A stretch of 23,077 nt of DNA from Utricularia gibba (lineage: Eukaryota; Streptophyta; Magnoliopsida; Lamiales; Lentibulariaceae), in the NCBI GenBank assembly GCA_002189035.1, contig NEEC01000491.1, positions 1-23,077 of the forward strand, written 5' to 3'. Shown here piece after piece: positions 1 through 11,686 of this stretch. The notes beneath the pieces are model-generated. The model worked only from the letters and a program-made list of their open reading frames with translations. It was not told where the DNA came from and made no database searches. Both the position numbers and the translations under genes were made by a program. Numbering within the stretch: position 1 is the stretch's first letter; every line of letters starts with the position of its first letter.

Positions 1-3000
1 AGAGCTTGTTCAGAGATCGCCTCGAAAACCCATACTTCACGTCACCAATAAAACGCACATGTTTGCAACCGAAATCACAATCGGTCGATTCTCGTTTTCC
101 GAGTCGCATCGTCGCGAACGTGGTGGCCAATTTGTGGCACATCTGAAGGCTAAGATAAGGCGATAATTCGAGCTTTGATGCATCCTCGGACGAAGAAGCT
201 TTCAACACGGAAGCTGACCGGCACGGAAAGGGGTTCGAAACGGTATGCCGGGCGCAGCATGACTCATCACGGTTTTCAGGATATGGCCGAAATACCGAAC
301 GGTGTGCGAGGCCACCATGAGGCTGCAGTAGGACACACCCAGAGCTTGTTCAGAGATCGCCTCGAAAACCATACTTCACGTCACCAATAAAACGCAGATG
401 TTTTGCAAGCCGAAAATCACAATCGGTCGATTCTCGTGTTCCGAGTCGCATCGTCGCGAACGTGGTGGCCAATTTGTGGCACATCTGAAGGCTAAGATAA
501 GGCGATAATTCGAGCTTGATGCATCTCGGACGAAGAAGCTTTCAACACGGAAGCTGACCGGCACGGAAAGGGGTTCGAAACGGTATGCCGGGCGCAGCAT
601 GACTCATCACGGTTTCAGGATATGGCCGAAATACCGAACGGTGTGCGAGGCACCATGAGGCTGCAGGTAGGGACACACCCAGAGCTTGTTCAGAGATCGC
701 CTCGAAAACCCATACTTCACGTCATCCAATAAAACGCAGATGTTTTGCAAACCGAAAATCACAATCGCGTCGATTCTCGTGTTCCGAGTCGCATCGTCGC
801 GAACGTGGTGGCCAATTTGTGGCACATCTGAAGGCTAAGATAAGGCGATAATTCGAGCTTTGATGCATCCTCGGACGAAGAAGCTTTCAACACGGAAGCT
901 GACCGGCACGGAAAGGGGTTCGAAACGGTATGCGGCGCAGCATGACTCATCACGGTTTTCAGGATATGGCCGAAATACCGAACGGTGTGCGAGGCCACCA
1001 TGAGGCTGCGGGTAGGGACACACCCAGAGCTTGTTCAGAGATCGCCTCGAAAACCCATACTTCACGTCACCAATAAAACGCAGATGTTTGGAAACCGAAA
1101 ATCACAATCGCGTCGATTCTCGTTTTCCGAGTCGCATCGTCGCGAACGTGGTGGCCAATTTGTGGCACATCTGAAGGCTAAGATAAGGCGATAATTCGAG
1201 CTCTGATGCATCCTCGGACGAAGAAGCTTTCAACACGGAAGCTGACCGGCACGGAAAGGGGTTCGAAACGGTATGCCGGGCGCAGCTGACTCATCACGGT
1301 TTTCAGGATATGGCCGAAATACGAACGGTGTGCGAGGCCACCATGAGGCTGCACGTAGGGACACACCCAGAGCTTGTTCAGAGATCGCCTCGAAAACCCA
1401 TACTTCACGTCATCCAATAAAACGCAGATGTTTTGCAAGGCGAAAATCACAATCGCGTCGATTCTCGTGTTCCGAGTCGCATCGTCGCGAACGTGGTGGC
1501 CAATTTGTGGCACATCTAAAGGCTAAGATAAGGCGATAATTCGAGCTTTGATGCATCCTCGGACGAAGAAGCTTTCAACACGGAAGCTGACCGGCACGGA
1601 AAGGGGTTCGAAACGGTATGCCGGGCGCAGCATGACTCATCACGGTTTTCAGGATATGGCCGAAATACCGAACGGTGTGCGAGGCCACCATGAGGCTGCG
1701 GTAGGAACACACCAGAGCTTGTTCAGAGATCGCCTCGAAAACCCATACTTCACGTCACCCAATAAAACGCAGATGTTTTGCAAGCGAAAATCACAATCGC
1801 GTCGATTCTCGTTTTCCGAGTCGCATCGTCGCGAACGTGGTGGCCAATTTGTGGCACATCTGAAGGCTAAGATAAGGCGATAATTCGAGCTTTGATGCAT
1901 CCTCGGACGAAGAAGCTTTCAACACGGAAGCTGACCGGCACGGAAAGGGGTTCGAAACGGTATGCCGGGCGCAGCATGACTCATCACGGTTTTCAGGATA
2001 TGGCCGAAATACCGAACGGTGTGCGAGGCCACCATGAGGCTGCGGGTAGGACACACCAGAGCTTGTTCAGAGATCGCCTCGAAAACCCATACTTCACGTC
2101 ACCAATAAAACGCAGATGTTTGCAAGCCGAAAATCACAATCGGGTCGATTCTCGTTTTCCGAGTCGCATCGTCGCGAACGTGGTGGCCAATTTGTGGCAC
2201 ATCTGAAGGCTAAGATAAGGCGATAATTCGAGCTTGATGCATCCTCGGACGAAGAAGCTTTCAACACGGAAGCTGACCGGCACGGAAAGGGGTTCGAAAC
2301 GGTATGCCGGGCGCAGCTGACTCATCACGGTTTCAGGATATGGCCGAAATACCGAACGGTGTGCGAGGCCACCATGAGGCTGCGGTAGGGACACACCCAG
2401 AGCTTGTTCAGAGATCGCCTCGAAAACCCATACTTCACGTCATCCAATAAAACGCAGATGTTTTGCAACCGAAAATCACAATCGGGTCGATTCTCGTTTC
2501 CGAGTCGCATCGTCGCGAACGTGGTGGCCAATTTGTGGCACATCTGAAGGCTAAGATAAGGCGATAATTCGAGCTTTGATGCATCCTCGGACGAAGAAGC
2601 TTTCAACACGGAAGCTGACCGGCACGGAAAGGGGTTCGAAACGGTATGCCGGGCGCAGCATGACTCATCACGGTTTTCAGGATATGGCCGAAATACCGAA
2701 CGGTGTGCGAGGCCACCATGAGGCTGCGGGTAGGGACACACCAGAGCTTGTTCAGAGATCGCCTCGAAAACCCATACTTCACATCACCCAATAAAACGCA
2801 GATGTTTGCAAACCCGAAAATCACAATCGGGTCGATTCTCGTTTTCCGAGTCGCATCGTCGCGAACGTGGTGGCCAATTTGTGGCACATCTGAAGGCTAA
2901 GATAAGGCGATAATTCGAGCTTGATGCATCCTCGGACGAAGAAGCTTTCAACACGGAAGCTGACCGGCACGGAAAGGGGTTCGAAACGGTATGCCGGGCG

Positions 3001-4852
3001 CAGCATGACTCATCACGGTTTTCAGGATATGGCCGAAATACCGAACGGTGTGCGAGGCCACCATGAGGCTGCACGTAGGGACACACCCCAGAGCTTGTTC
3101 AGAGATCGCCTCGAAAACCCATACTTCACGTCATCCAATAAAACGCAGATGTTTTGCAAGGCGAAAATCACAATCGCGTCGATTCTCGTGTTCCGAGTCG
3201 CATCGTCGCGAACGTGGTGGCAAATTTGTGGCACATCTAAAGGCTAAGATAAGGCGATAATTCGAGCTTTGATGCATCCTCGGACGAAGAAGCTTTCAAC
3301 ACGGAAGCTGACCGGCACGGAAAGGGGTTCGAAACGGTATGCCGGGCGCAGCATGACTCATCACGGTTTTCAGGATATGGCCGAAATACCGAACGGTGTG
3401 CGAGGCCACCATGAGGCTGCGGTAGGGACACACCCAGAGCTTGTTCAGAGATCGCCTCGAAAACCCATACTTCACGTCACCAAATAAAACGCAGATGTTT
3501 TGCAAGCCGAAAATCACAATCGGGTCGATTCTCGTTTCCGAGTCGCATCGTCGCGAACGTGGTGGCCAATTTGTGGCACATCTGAAGGCTAAGATAAGGC
3601 GATAATTCGAGCTTTGATGCATCCTCGGACGAAGAAGCTTTCAACACGGAAGCTGACCGGCACGGAAAGGGGTTCGAAACGGTATGCCGGGCGCAGCATG
3701 ACTCATCACGGTTTTCAGGATATGGCCGAAATACCGAACGGTGTGCGAGGCCACCATGAGGCTGCGGTAGGACACACCCAGAGCTTGTTCAGAGATCGCC
3801 TCGAAAACCCATACTTCACGTCACCAAAAACGCAGATGTTTGCAACCCGAAAATCACAATCGGTCGATTCTCGTTTTCCGAGTCGCATCGTCGCGAACGT
3901 GGTGGCCAATTTGTGGCACATCTGAAGGCTAAGATAAGGCGATAATTCGAGCTTTGATGCATCCTCGGACGAAGAAGCTTTCAACACGGAAGCTGACCGG
4001 CACGGAAAGGGGTTCGAAACGGTATGCCGGGCGCAGCATGACTCATCACGGTTTTCAGGATATGGCCGAAATACCGAACGGTGTGCGAGGCCACCATGAG
4101 GCTGCGGTAGGGACACACCCAGAGCTTGTTCAGAGATCGCCTCGAAAACCCATACTTCACGTCATCCAATAAAACGCAGATGTTTTGCAACCGAAAATCA
4201 CAATCGGGTCGATTCTCGTTTTCCGAGTCGCATCGTCGCGAACGTGGTGGCCAATTTGTGGCACATCTGAAGGCTAAGATAAGGCGATAATTCGAGCTTT
4301 GATGCATCCTCGGACGAAGAAGCTTTCAACACGGAAGCTGACCGGCACGGAAAGGGGTTCGAAACGGTATGCCGGGCGCAGCATGACTCATCACGGTTTT
4401 CAGGATATGGCCGAAATACCGAACGGTGTGCGAGGCCACCATGAGGCTGCGGGTAGGAACACAAGAGCTTGTTCAGAGATCGCCTCGAAAACCATACTTC
4501 ACGTCACCAATAAAACGCAGATGTTTTGCAAACCGAAAATCACAATCGGGTCGATTCTCGTTTTCCGAGTCGCATCGTCGCGAACGTGGTGGCCAATTTG
4601 TGGCACATCTGAAGGCTAAGATAAGGCGATAATTCGAGCTTGATGCTCTCGGACGAAGAAGCTTTCAACACGGAAGCTGACCGGCACGGAAAGGGGTTCG
4701 AAACGGTATGCCGGGCGCAGCATGACTCATCACGGTTTTCAGGATATGGCCGAAATACCGAACGGTGTGCGAGGCCACCATGAGGCTGCACGTAGGGACA
4801 CACCCAGAGCTTGTTCAGAGATCGCCTCGAAAACCCATACTTCACGTCATCC

Positions 4853-4858
4853 AATAAA
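4853..4858 (+). other. AATAAA hexamer (example; nearly every monomer)
   Basis: The word AATAAA, identical to the animal polyadenylation signal, occurs on the plus strand near position 49 of almost every copy and is followed within about 10 bases by the T-rich word gatgttttg. A few copies break it (M12 reads caccaaaaacg). If the array is transcribed left to right it could define unit-length RNA ends. A six-base AT-rich word is easily present by chance. Confidence 0.2.
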
Positions 4859-5068
4859 ACGCAGATGTTTTGCAAGGCGAAAATCACAATCGCGTCGATT
4901 CTCGTGTTCCGAGTCGCATCGTCGCGAACGTGGTGGCCAATTTGTGGCACATCTGAAGGCTAAGATAAGGCGATAATTCGAGCTTTGATGCATCCTCGGA
5001 CGAAGAAGCTTTCAACACGGAAGCTGACCGGCACGGAAAGGGGTTCGAAACGGTATGCCGGGCGCAGC

Positions 5069-5077
5069 ATGACTCAT
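5069..5077 (+). promoter_or_regulatory. ATGACTCAT word, AP-1/GCN4-type bZIP motif (example; one per monomer)
   Basis: The reference monomer holds the 9-base word ATGACTCAT, which matches the classical binding site of AP-1/GCN4-family bZIP proteins. The seven-base core TGACTCA is present in every complete copy I checked except M32. The base just before it varies (A, T or none), so only part of the copies have the full 9-base site. Binding in vivo is inference; the sequence shows only the motif and its retention. Confidence 0.3.
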
Positions 5078-5495
5078 CACGGTTTTCAGGATATGGCCGA
5101 AATACCGAACGGTGTGCGAGGCCACCATGAGGCTGCGGTAGGGACACACCCAGAGCTTGTTCAGAGATCGCCTCGAAAACCCATACTTCACGTCACCCAA
5201 TAAAACGCAGATGTTTTGCAAGCCGAAAATCACAATCGCGTCGATTCTCGTTTCCGAGTCGCATCGTCGCGAACGTGGTGGCCAATTTGTGGCACATCTG
5301 AAGGCTAAGATAAGGCGATAATTCGAGCTTTGATGCATCCTCGGACGAAGAAGCTTTCAACACGGAAGCTGACCGGCACGGAAAGGGGTTCGAAACGGTA
5401 TGCGGGCGCAGCATGACTCATCACGGTTTTCAGGATATGGCCGAAATACCGAACGGTGTGCGAGGCCACCATGAGGCTGCGGGTAGGGACACACC

Positions 5496-5831
5496 AGAGC
5501 TTGTTCAGAGATCGCCTCGAAAACCCATACTTCACGTCACCAATAAACGCAGATGTTTGCAAAGAAAATCACAATCGCGTCGATTCTCGTGTTCCGAGTC
5601 GCATCGTCGCGAACGTGGTGGCCAATTTGTGGCACATCTGAAGGCTAAGATAAGGCGATAATTCGAGCTTTGATGCATCGGACGAAGAAGCTTTCAACAC
5701 GGAAGCTGACCGGCACGGAAAGGGGTTCGAAACGGTATGCGGGCGCAGCATGACTCATCACGGTTTTCAGGATATGGCCGAAATACCGAACGGTGTGCGA
5801 GGCCACCATGAGGCTGCGGTAGGGACACACC
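5496..5831. repeat. Shortened monomer M17 (336 bp)
   Basis: This copy is about 10 bp short. Visible losses are one A in ataaacgc, one T in tgtttgcaa, the bases normally found between gcaa and gaaaatc (here gcaaagaaaatc), and a 3-bp loss giving gcatcggacg near 5675-5684. The losses are scattered and not one deletion, which suggests either local sequence-quality loss or a long-isolated copy. Confidence 0.7.
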
Positions 5832-6520
5832 AGAGCTTGTTCAGAGATCGCCTCGAAAACCCATACTTCACGTCATCCAATAAAACGCAGATGTTTTGCA
5901 AGCGAAAATCACAATCGCGTCGATTCTCGTTTTCCGAGTCGCATCGTCGCGAACGTGGTGGCCAATTTGTGGCACATCTGAAGGCTAAGATAAGGCGATA
6001 ATTCGAGCTTTGATGCATCCTCGGACGAAGAAGCTTTCAACACGGAAGCTGACCGGCACGGAAAGGGGTTCGAAACGGTATGCCGGGCGCAGCATGACTC
6101 ATCACGGTTTTCAGGATATGGCCGAAATACCGAACGGTGTGCGAGGCCACCATGAGGCTGCGGTAGGGACACACCCAGAGCTTGTTCAGAGATCGCCTCG
6201 AAAACCCATACTTCACGTCACCAATAAAACGCAGATGTTTTGCAAGCCGAAAATCACAATCGGTCGATTCTCGTTTCCGAGTCGCATCGTCGCGAACGTG
6301 GTGGCCAATTTGTGGCACATCTGAAGGCTAAGATAAGGCGATAATTCGAGCTTTGATGCATCCTCGGACGAAGAAGCTTTCAACACGGAAGCTGACCGGC
6401 ACGGAAAGGGGTTCGAAACGGTATGCCGGGCGCAGCATGACTCATCACGGTTTTCAGGATATGGCCGAAATACCGAACGGTGTGCGAGGCCACCATGAGG
6501 CTGCGGGTAGGGACACACCC

Positions 6521-6867
6521 AGAGCTTGTTCAGAGATCGCCTCGAAAACCCATACTTCACGTCACCAATAAAACGCAGATGTTTTGCAACCCGAAAATCA
6601 CAATCGCGTCGATTCTCGTTTTCCGAGTCGCATCGTCGCGAACGTGGTGGCCAATTTGTGGCACATCTGAAGGCTAAGATAAGGCGATAATTCGAGCTTT
6701 GATGCATCCTCGGACGAAGAAGCTTTCAACACGGAAGCTGACCGGCACGGAAAGGGGTTCGAAACGGTATGCCGGGCGCAGCTTGACTCATCACGGTTTT
6801 TCAGGATATGGCCGAAATACCGAACGGTGTGCGAGGCCACCATGAGGCTGCAGGTAGGGACACACCC
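6521..6867. repeat. Junction monomer between the two higher-order periods (M20)
   Basis: This 347-bp copy does not fit the five-monomer pattern to its left, where a T-type monomer was expected; it has caccaat instead. It carries the first gcagcttgac variant in the window (others have gcagcatgac), an expanded ggtttttcagg, and ends with ctgcaggtaggg. Directly after it the four-monomer pattern begins. It is the most likely place where an unequal exchange joined two array segments with different organisation, although the breakpoint cannot be placed more finely than about M19-M21. Confidence 0.45.
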
Positions 6868-9800
6868 AGAGCTTGTTCAGAGATCGCCTCGAAAACCCAT
6901 ACTTCACGTCATCCAATAAAACGCAGATGTTTTGCAAGGCGAAAATCACAATCGCGTCGATTCTCGTGTTCCGAGTCGCATCGTCGCGAACGTGGTGGCC
7001 AATTTGTGGCACATCTGAAGGCTAAGATAAGGCGATAATTCGAGCTTTGATGCATCCTCGGACGAAGAAGCTTTCAACACGGAAGCTGACCGGCACGGAA
7101 AGGGGTTCGAAACGGTATGCCGGCGCAGCATGACTCATCACGGTTTTCAGGATATGGCCGAAATACCGAACGGTGTGCGAGGCCACCATGAGGCTGCAGT
7201 AGGGACACACCCAGAGCTTGTTCAGAGATCGCCTCGAAAACCCATACTTCACGTCATCCAATAAAACGCAGATGTTTTGCAAGGCGAAAATCACAATCGC
7301 GTCGATTCTCGTTTCCGAGTCGCATCGTCGCGAACGTGGTGGCCAATTTGTGGCACATCTGAAGGCTAAGATAAGGCGATAATTCGAGCTTTGATGCATC
7401 CTCGGACGAAGAAGCTTTCAACACGGAAGCTGACCGGCACGGAAAGGGGTTCGAAACGGTATGGGCGCAGCATGACTCATCACGGTTTTCAGGATATGGC
7501 CGAAATACCGAACGGTGTGCGAGGCCACCATGAGGCTGCGGTAGGGACACACCCAGAGCTTGTTCAGAGATCGCCTCGAAAACCCATACTTCACGTCACC
7601 AATAAAACGCAGATGTTTTGCAAGCCGAAAATCACAATCGGGTCGATTCTCGTTTTCCGAGTCGCATCGTCGCGAACGTGGTGGCCAATTTGTGGCACAT
7701 CTGAAGGCTAAGATAAGGCGATAATTCGAGCTTTGATGCATCCTCGGACGAAGAAGCTTTCAACACGGAAGCTGACCGGCACGGAAAGGGGTTCGAAACG
7801 GTATGCCGGGCGCAGCATGACTCATCACGGTTTTCAGGATATGGCCGAAATACCGAACGGTGTGCGAGGCCACCATGAGGCTGCGGGTAGGAACACACCA
7901 GAGCTTGTTCAGAGATCGCCTCGAAAACCCATACTTCACGTCACCCAATAAAACGCAGATGTTTTGCAAGCCGAAAATCACAATCGGGTCGATTCTCGTT
8001 TTCCGAGTCGCATCGTCGCGAACGTGGTGGCCAATTTGTGGCACATCTGAAGGCTAAGATAAGGCGATAATTCGAGCTTTGATGCATCCTCGGACGAAGA
8101 AGCTTTCAACACGGAAGCTGACCGGCACGGAAAGGGGTTCGAAACGGTATGCCGGGCGCAGCATGACTCATCACGGTTTTCAGGATATGGCCGAAATACC
8201 GAACGGTGTGCGAGGCCACCATGAGGCTGCAGTAGGGACACACCCAGAGCTTGTTCAGAGATCGCCTCGAAAACCCATACTTCACGTCATCCAATAAAAC
8301 GCAGATGTTTGCAAGGCGAAAATCACAATCGGTCGATTCTCGTTTCCGAGTCGCATCGTCGCGAACGTGGTGGCCAATTTGTGGCACATCTGAAGGCTAA
8401 GATAAGGCGATAATTCGAGCTTTGATGCATCCTCGGACGAAGAAGCTTTCAACACGGAAGCTGACCGGCACGGAAAGGGGTTCGAAACGGTATGCCGGGC
8501 GCAGCATGACTCATCACGGTTTTCAGGATATGGCCGAAATACCGAACGGTGTGCGAGGCCACCATGAGGCTGCACGTAGGGACACACCCAGAGCTTGTTC
8601 AGAGATCGCCTCGAAAACCCATACTTCACGTCATCCAATAAAACGCAGATGTTTTGCAAAGGCGAAAATCACAATCGGTCGATTCTCGTTCCGAGTCGCA
8701 TCGTCGCGAACGTGGTGGCCAATTTGTGGCACATCTGAAGGCTAAGATAAGGCGATAATTCGAGCTTTGATGCATCCTCGGACGAAGAAGCTTTCAACAC
8801 GGAAGCTGACCGGCACGGAAAGGGGTTCGAAACGGTATGCCGGGCGCATGACTCATCACGGTTTTCAGGATATGGCCGAAATACCGAACGGTGTGCGAGG
8901 CCACCATGAGGCTGCGGTAGGGACACACCCAGAGCTTGTTCAGAGATCGCCTCGAAAACCCATACTTCACGTCACCCAATAAAAACGCAGATGTTTTGCA
9001 AGCGAAAATCACAATCGCGTCGATTCTCGTGTTCCGAGTCGCATCGTCGCGAACGTGGTGGCCAATTTGTGGCACATCTAAAGGCTAAGATAAGGCGATA
9101 ATTCGAGCTTTGATGCATCCTCGGACGAAGAAGCTTTCAACACGGAAGCTGACCGGCACGGAAAGGGGTTCGAAACGGTATGCCGGGCGCAGCATGACTC
9201 ATCACGGTTTTCAGGATATGGCCGAAATACCGAACGGTGTGCGAGGCCACCATGAGGCTGCGGGTAGGGACACACCCAGAGCTTGTTCAGAGATCGCCTC
9301 GAAAACCCATACTTCACGTCACCAATAAAACGCACATGTTTGCAAGGCGAAAATCACAATCGCGTCGATTCTCGTTTTCCGAGTCGCATCGTCGCGAACG
9401 TGGTGGCCAATTTGTGGCACATCTGAAGGCTAAGATAAGGCGATAATTCGAGCTTTGATGCATCCTCGGACGAAGAAGCTTTCAACACGGAAGCTGACCG
9501 GCACGGAAAGGGGTTCGAAACGGTATGCCGGGCGCAGCATGACTCATCACGGTTTTCAGGATATGGCCGAAATACCGAACGGTGTGCGAGGCCACCATGA
9601 GGCTGCGGTAGGGACACACCCAGAGCTTGTTCAGAGATCGCCTCGAAAACCCATACTTCACGTCATCCAATAAAACGCAGATGTTTTGCAAGGCGAAAAT
9701 CACAATCGGTCGATTCTCGTGTTCCGAGTCGCATCGTCGCGAACGTGGTGGCCAATTTGTGGCACATCTGAAGGCTAAGATAAGGCGATAATTCGAGCTT

Positions 9801-10887
9801 TGATGCATCCTCGGACGAAGAAGCTTTCAACACGGAAGCTGACCGGCACGGAAAGGGGTTCGAAACGGTATGCCGGGCGCAGCATGACTCATCACGGTTT
9901 TCAGGATATGGCCGAAATACCGAACGGTGTGCGAGGCCACCATGAGGCTGCAGTAGGGACACACCCAGAGCTTGTTCAGAGATCGCCTCGAAAACCCATA
10001 CTTCACGTCATCCAATAAAACGCAGATGTTTTGCAAGGCGAAAATCACAATCGCGTCGATTCTCGTGTTCCGAGTCGCATCGTCGCGAACGTGGTGGCCA
10101 ATTTGTGGCACATCTGAAGGCTAAGATAAGGCGATAATTCGAGCTTTGATGCATCCTCGGACGAAGAAGCTTTCAACACGGAAGCTGACCGGCACGGAAA
10201 GGGGTTCGAAACGGTATGCCGGGCGCAGCATGACTCATCACGGTTTTCAGGATATGGCCGAAATACCGAACGGTGTGCGAGGCCACCATGAGGCTGCGGT
10301 AGGAACACCCAGAGCTTGTTCAGAGATCGCCTCGAAAACCCATACTTCACGTCACCAATAAAACGCAGATGTTTTGCAAGCGAAAATCACAATCGCGTCG
10401 ATTCTCGTGTTCCGAGTCGCATCGTCGCGAACGTGGTGGCCAATTTGTGGCACATCTGAAGGCTAAGATAAGGCGATAATTCGAGCTTTGATGCATCCTC
10501 GGACGAAGAAGCTTTCAACACGGAAGCTGACCGGCACGGAAAGGGGTTCGAAACGGTATGCCGGGCGCAGCATGACTCATCACGGTTTTCAGGATATGGC
10601 CGAAATACCGAACGGTGTGCGAGGCCACCATGAGCTGGCGGGTAGGACACACCCAGAGCTTGTTCAGAGATCGCCTCGAAAACCCATACTTCACGTCACC
10701 AATAAAACGCAGATGTTTTGCAAGGCGAAAATCACAATCGGGTCGATTCTCGTTTTCCGAGTCGCATCGTCGCGAACGTGGTGGCCAATTTGTGGCACAT
10801 CTGAAGGCTAAGATAAGGCGATAATTCGAGCTTTGATGCATCCTCGGACGAAGAAGCTTTCAACACGGAAGCTGACCGGCACGGAAA

Positions 10888-10937
10888 GGGGGTTCGAAAC
10901 GGTATGCCGGGCGCAGCATGACATCACACGGTTTCAG
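10888..10937. repeat. Local scrambled patch in monomer M32
   Basis: Within about 50 bases this copy has an extra G (ggggg instead of gggg), the segment gacatcacacgg where others have gactcatcacgg, and three instead of four T before cagg. It is the only copy in which the otherwise constant core TGACTCA is lost. Clustered changes of both signs look like a gene-conversion scar or a local assembly error. Confidence 0.6.
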
Positions 10938-10999
10938 GATATGGCCGAAATACCGAACGGTGTGCGAGGCCACCATGAGGCTGCAGTAGGGACACACCC

Positions 11000-11686
11000 A
11001 GAGCTTGTTCAGAGATCGCCTCGAAAACCCATACTTCACGTCATCCAATAAAACGCAGATGTTTTGCAAGGCGAAAATCACAATCGGTCGATTCTCGTGT
11101 TCCGAGTCGCATCGTCGCGAACGTGGTGGCCAATTTGTGGCACATCTGAAGGCTAAGATAAGGCGATAATTCGAGCTTTGATGCATCCTCGGACGAAAGC
11201 TTTCAACACGGAAGCTGACCGGCACGGAAAGGGGTTCGAAACGGTATGCCGGGCGCAGCTTGACTCATCACGGTTTTCAGGATATGGCCGAAATACCGAA
11301 CGGTGTGCGAGGCCACCATGAGGCTGCAGTAGGGACACACCCAGAGCTTGTTCAGAGATCGCCTCGAAAACCCATACTTCACGTCATCCAATAAAACGCA
11401 GATGTTTTGCAAGGCGAAAATCACAATCGCGTCGATTCTCGTGTTCCGAGTCGCATCGTCGCGAACGTGGTGGCCAATTTGTGGCACATCTGAAGGCTAA
11501 GATAAGGCGATAATTCGAGCTTTGATGCATCCTCGGACGAAAGCTTTCAACACGGAAGCTGACCGGCACGGAAAGGGGTTCGAAACGGTATGCCGGGCGC
11601 AGCATGACTCATCACGGTTTTCAGGATATGGCCGAAATACCGAACGGTGTGCGAGGCCACCATGAGGCTGCAGTAGGGACACACCC
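11000..11686. repeat. Adjacent monomer pair sharing a private 2-bp deletion (M33-M34)
   Basis: Both neighbouring copies read ggacgaaagc (at 11191-11200 and 11535-11544) where nearly all others read ggacgaagaagc. The change keeps the HindIII word aagctt. Two adjacent copies sharing a rare variant is what a recent one-monomer duplication or local conversion would leave. The two copies still differ at other columns (cggtcg against cgcgtcg, gcagcttgac against gcagcatgac), so they are not identical duplicates. Confidence 0.6.

Larger units (their letters stand above)
4806..5151. repeat. Reference monomer (M15, 346 bp)
   Basis: I chose this copy as the type monomer because it has the majority base at most diagnostic columns and only one missing base. 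A consensus of this length has about 86 C and 95 G (52% GC) and 31 CpG dinucleotides. Landmarks in order: AATAAA at 4853-4858; the variable stretch with aaggcg, atcgcgtcg and gtgttccg; the palindrome tcgcga; agataagg (AGATAA at 4963-4968); the HindIII word aagctt at 5006-5011; the twice-occurring word cacggaa; ggttcgaaac at 5042-5051; ATGACTCAT at 5069-5077; and ccaccatgaggctgc near the end. I see no open frame that is kept across copies and no RNA-gene fold. I cannot see two related halves, so there is no visible sign that the unit is an old dimer of ~173 bp. Confidence 0.9.
1..6520. repeat. Five-monomer higher-order block (M1-M19)
   Basis: The best marker is the column in cgtca-N-ccaat, which is T in some monomers and C or absent in others. 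Across M1-M19 the T state occurs exactly at M3, M5, M8, M10, M13, M15 and M18, a repeating pattern of T, other, other, T, other. Two more markers agree. The junction word ctgcacgtaggg closes M4, M9 and M14 (near 1350, 3070 and 4790), and the shortened tgtttgcaa occurs at M7, M12 and M17. Distances between equivalent monomers are 1721 and 1716 bp (M5 to M10 to M15) and 1718, 1722 and 1711 bp (M3, M8, M13, M18). Not every column follows the period, so the units are diverged. The block may start left of the window. Confidence 0.65.

Noticed and set aside
5042-5051. ggttcgaaac resembles the RNA polymerase III B box of tRNA genes
   Set aside because: The flanking bases do not form a T stem, there is no convincing A box at the usual distance, and no tRNA or 5S rRNA fold is visible, so neither a tRNA-derived repeat nor a 5S array is supported.
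5042-5064. Possible CENP-B box (ttcg...cggg)
   Set aside because: ttcg and cggg are both present but four bases too far apart, and the required A between them is out of place, so the 17-bp motif is not matched.
5105-5140. A Kozak-like gccaccatgagg in every monomer
   Set aside because: The frame after this ATG is as short as Met-Arg-Leu-Gln followed by TAG in many copies and shifts freely among the variants of ctgcNNgtagg, so no translated product is maintained.
6213-6707. Longest open frame in the window, 164 codons on the minus strand, and dozens of similar 60-148 codon frames on both strands
   Set aside because: They are the same peptide strings repeated in every monomer, on both strands and in several frames. 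They span at most about one and a half copies, end at random one-base indels, and have no recognisable domain. A 345-bp period keeps frame automatically.
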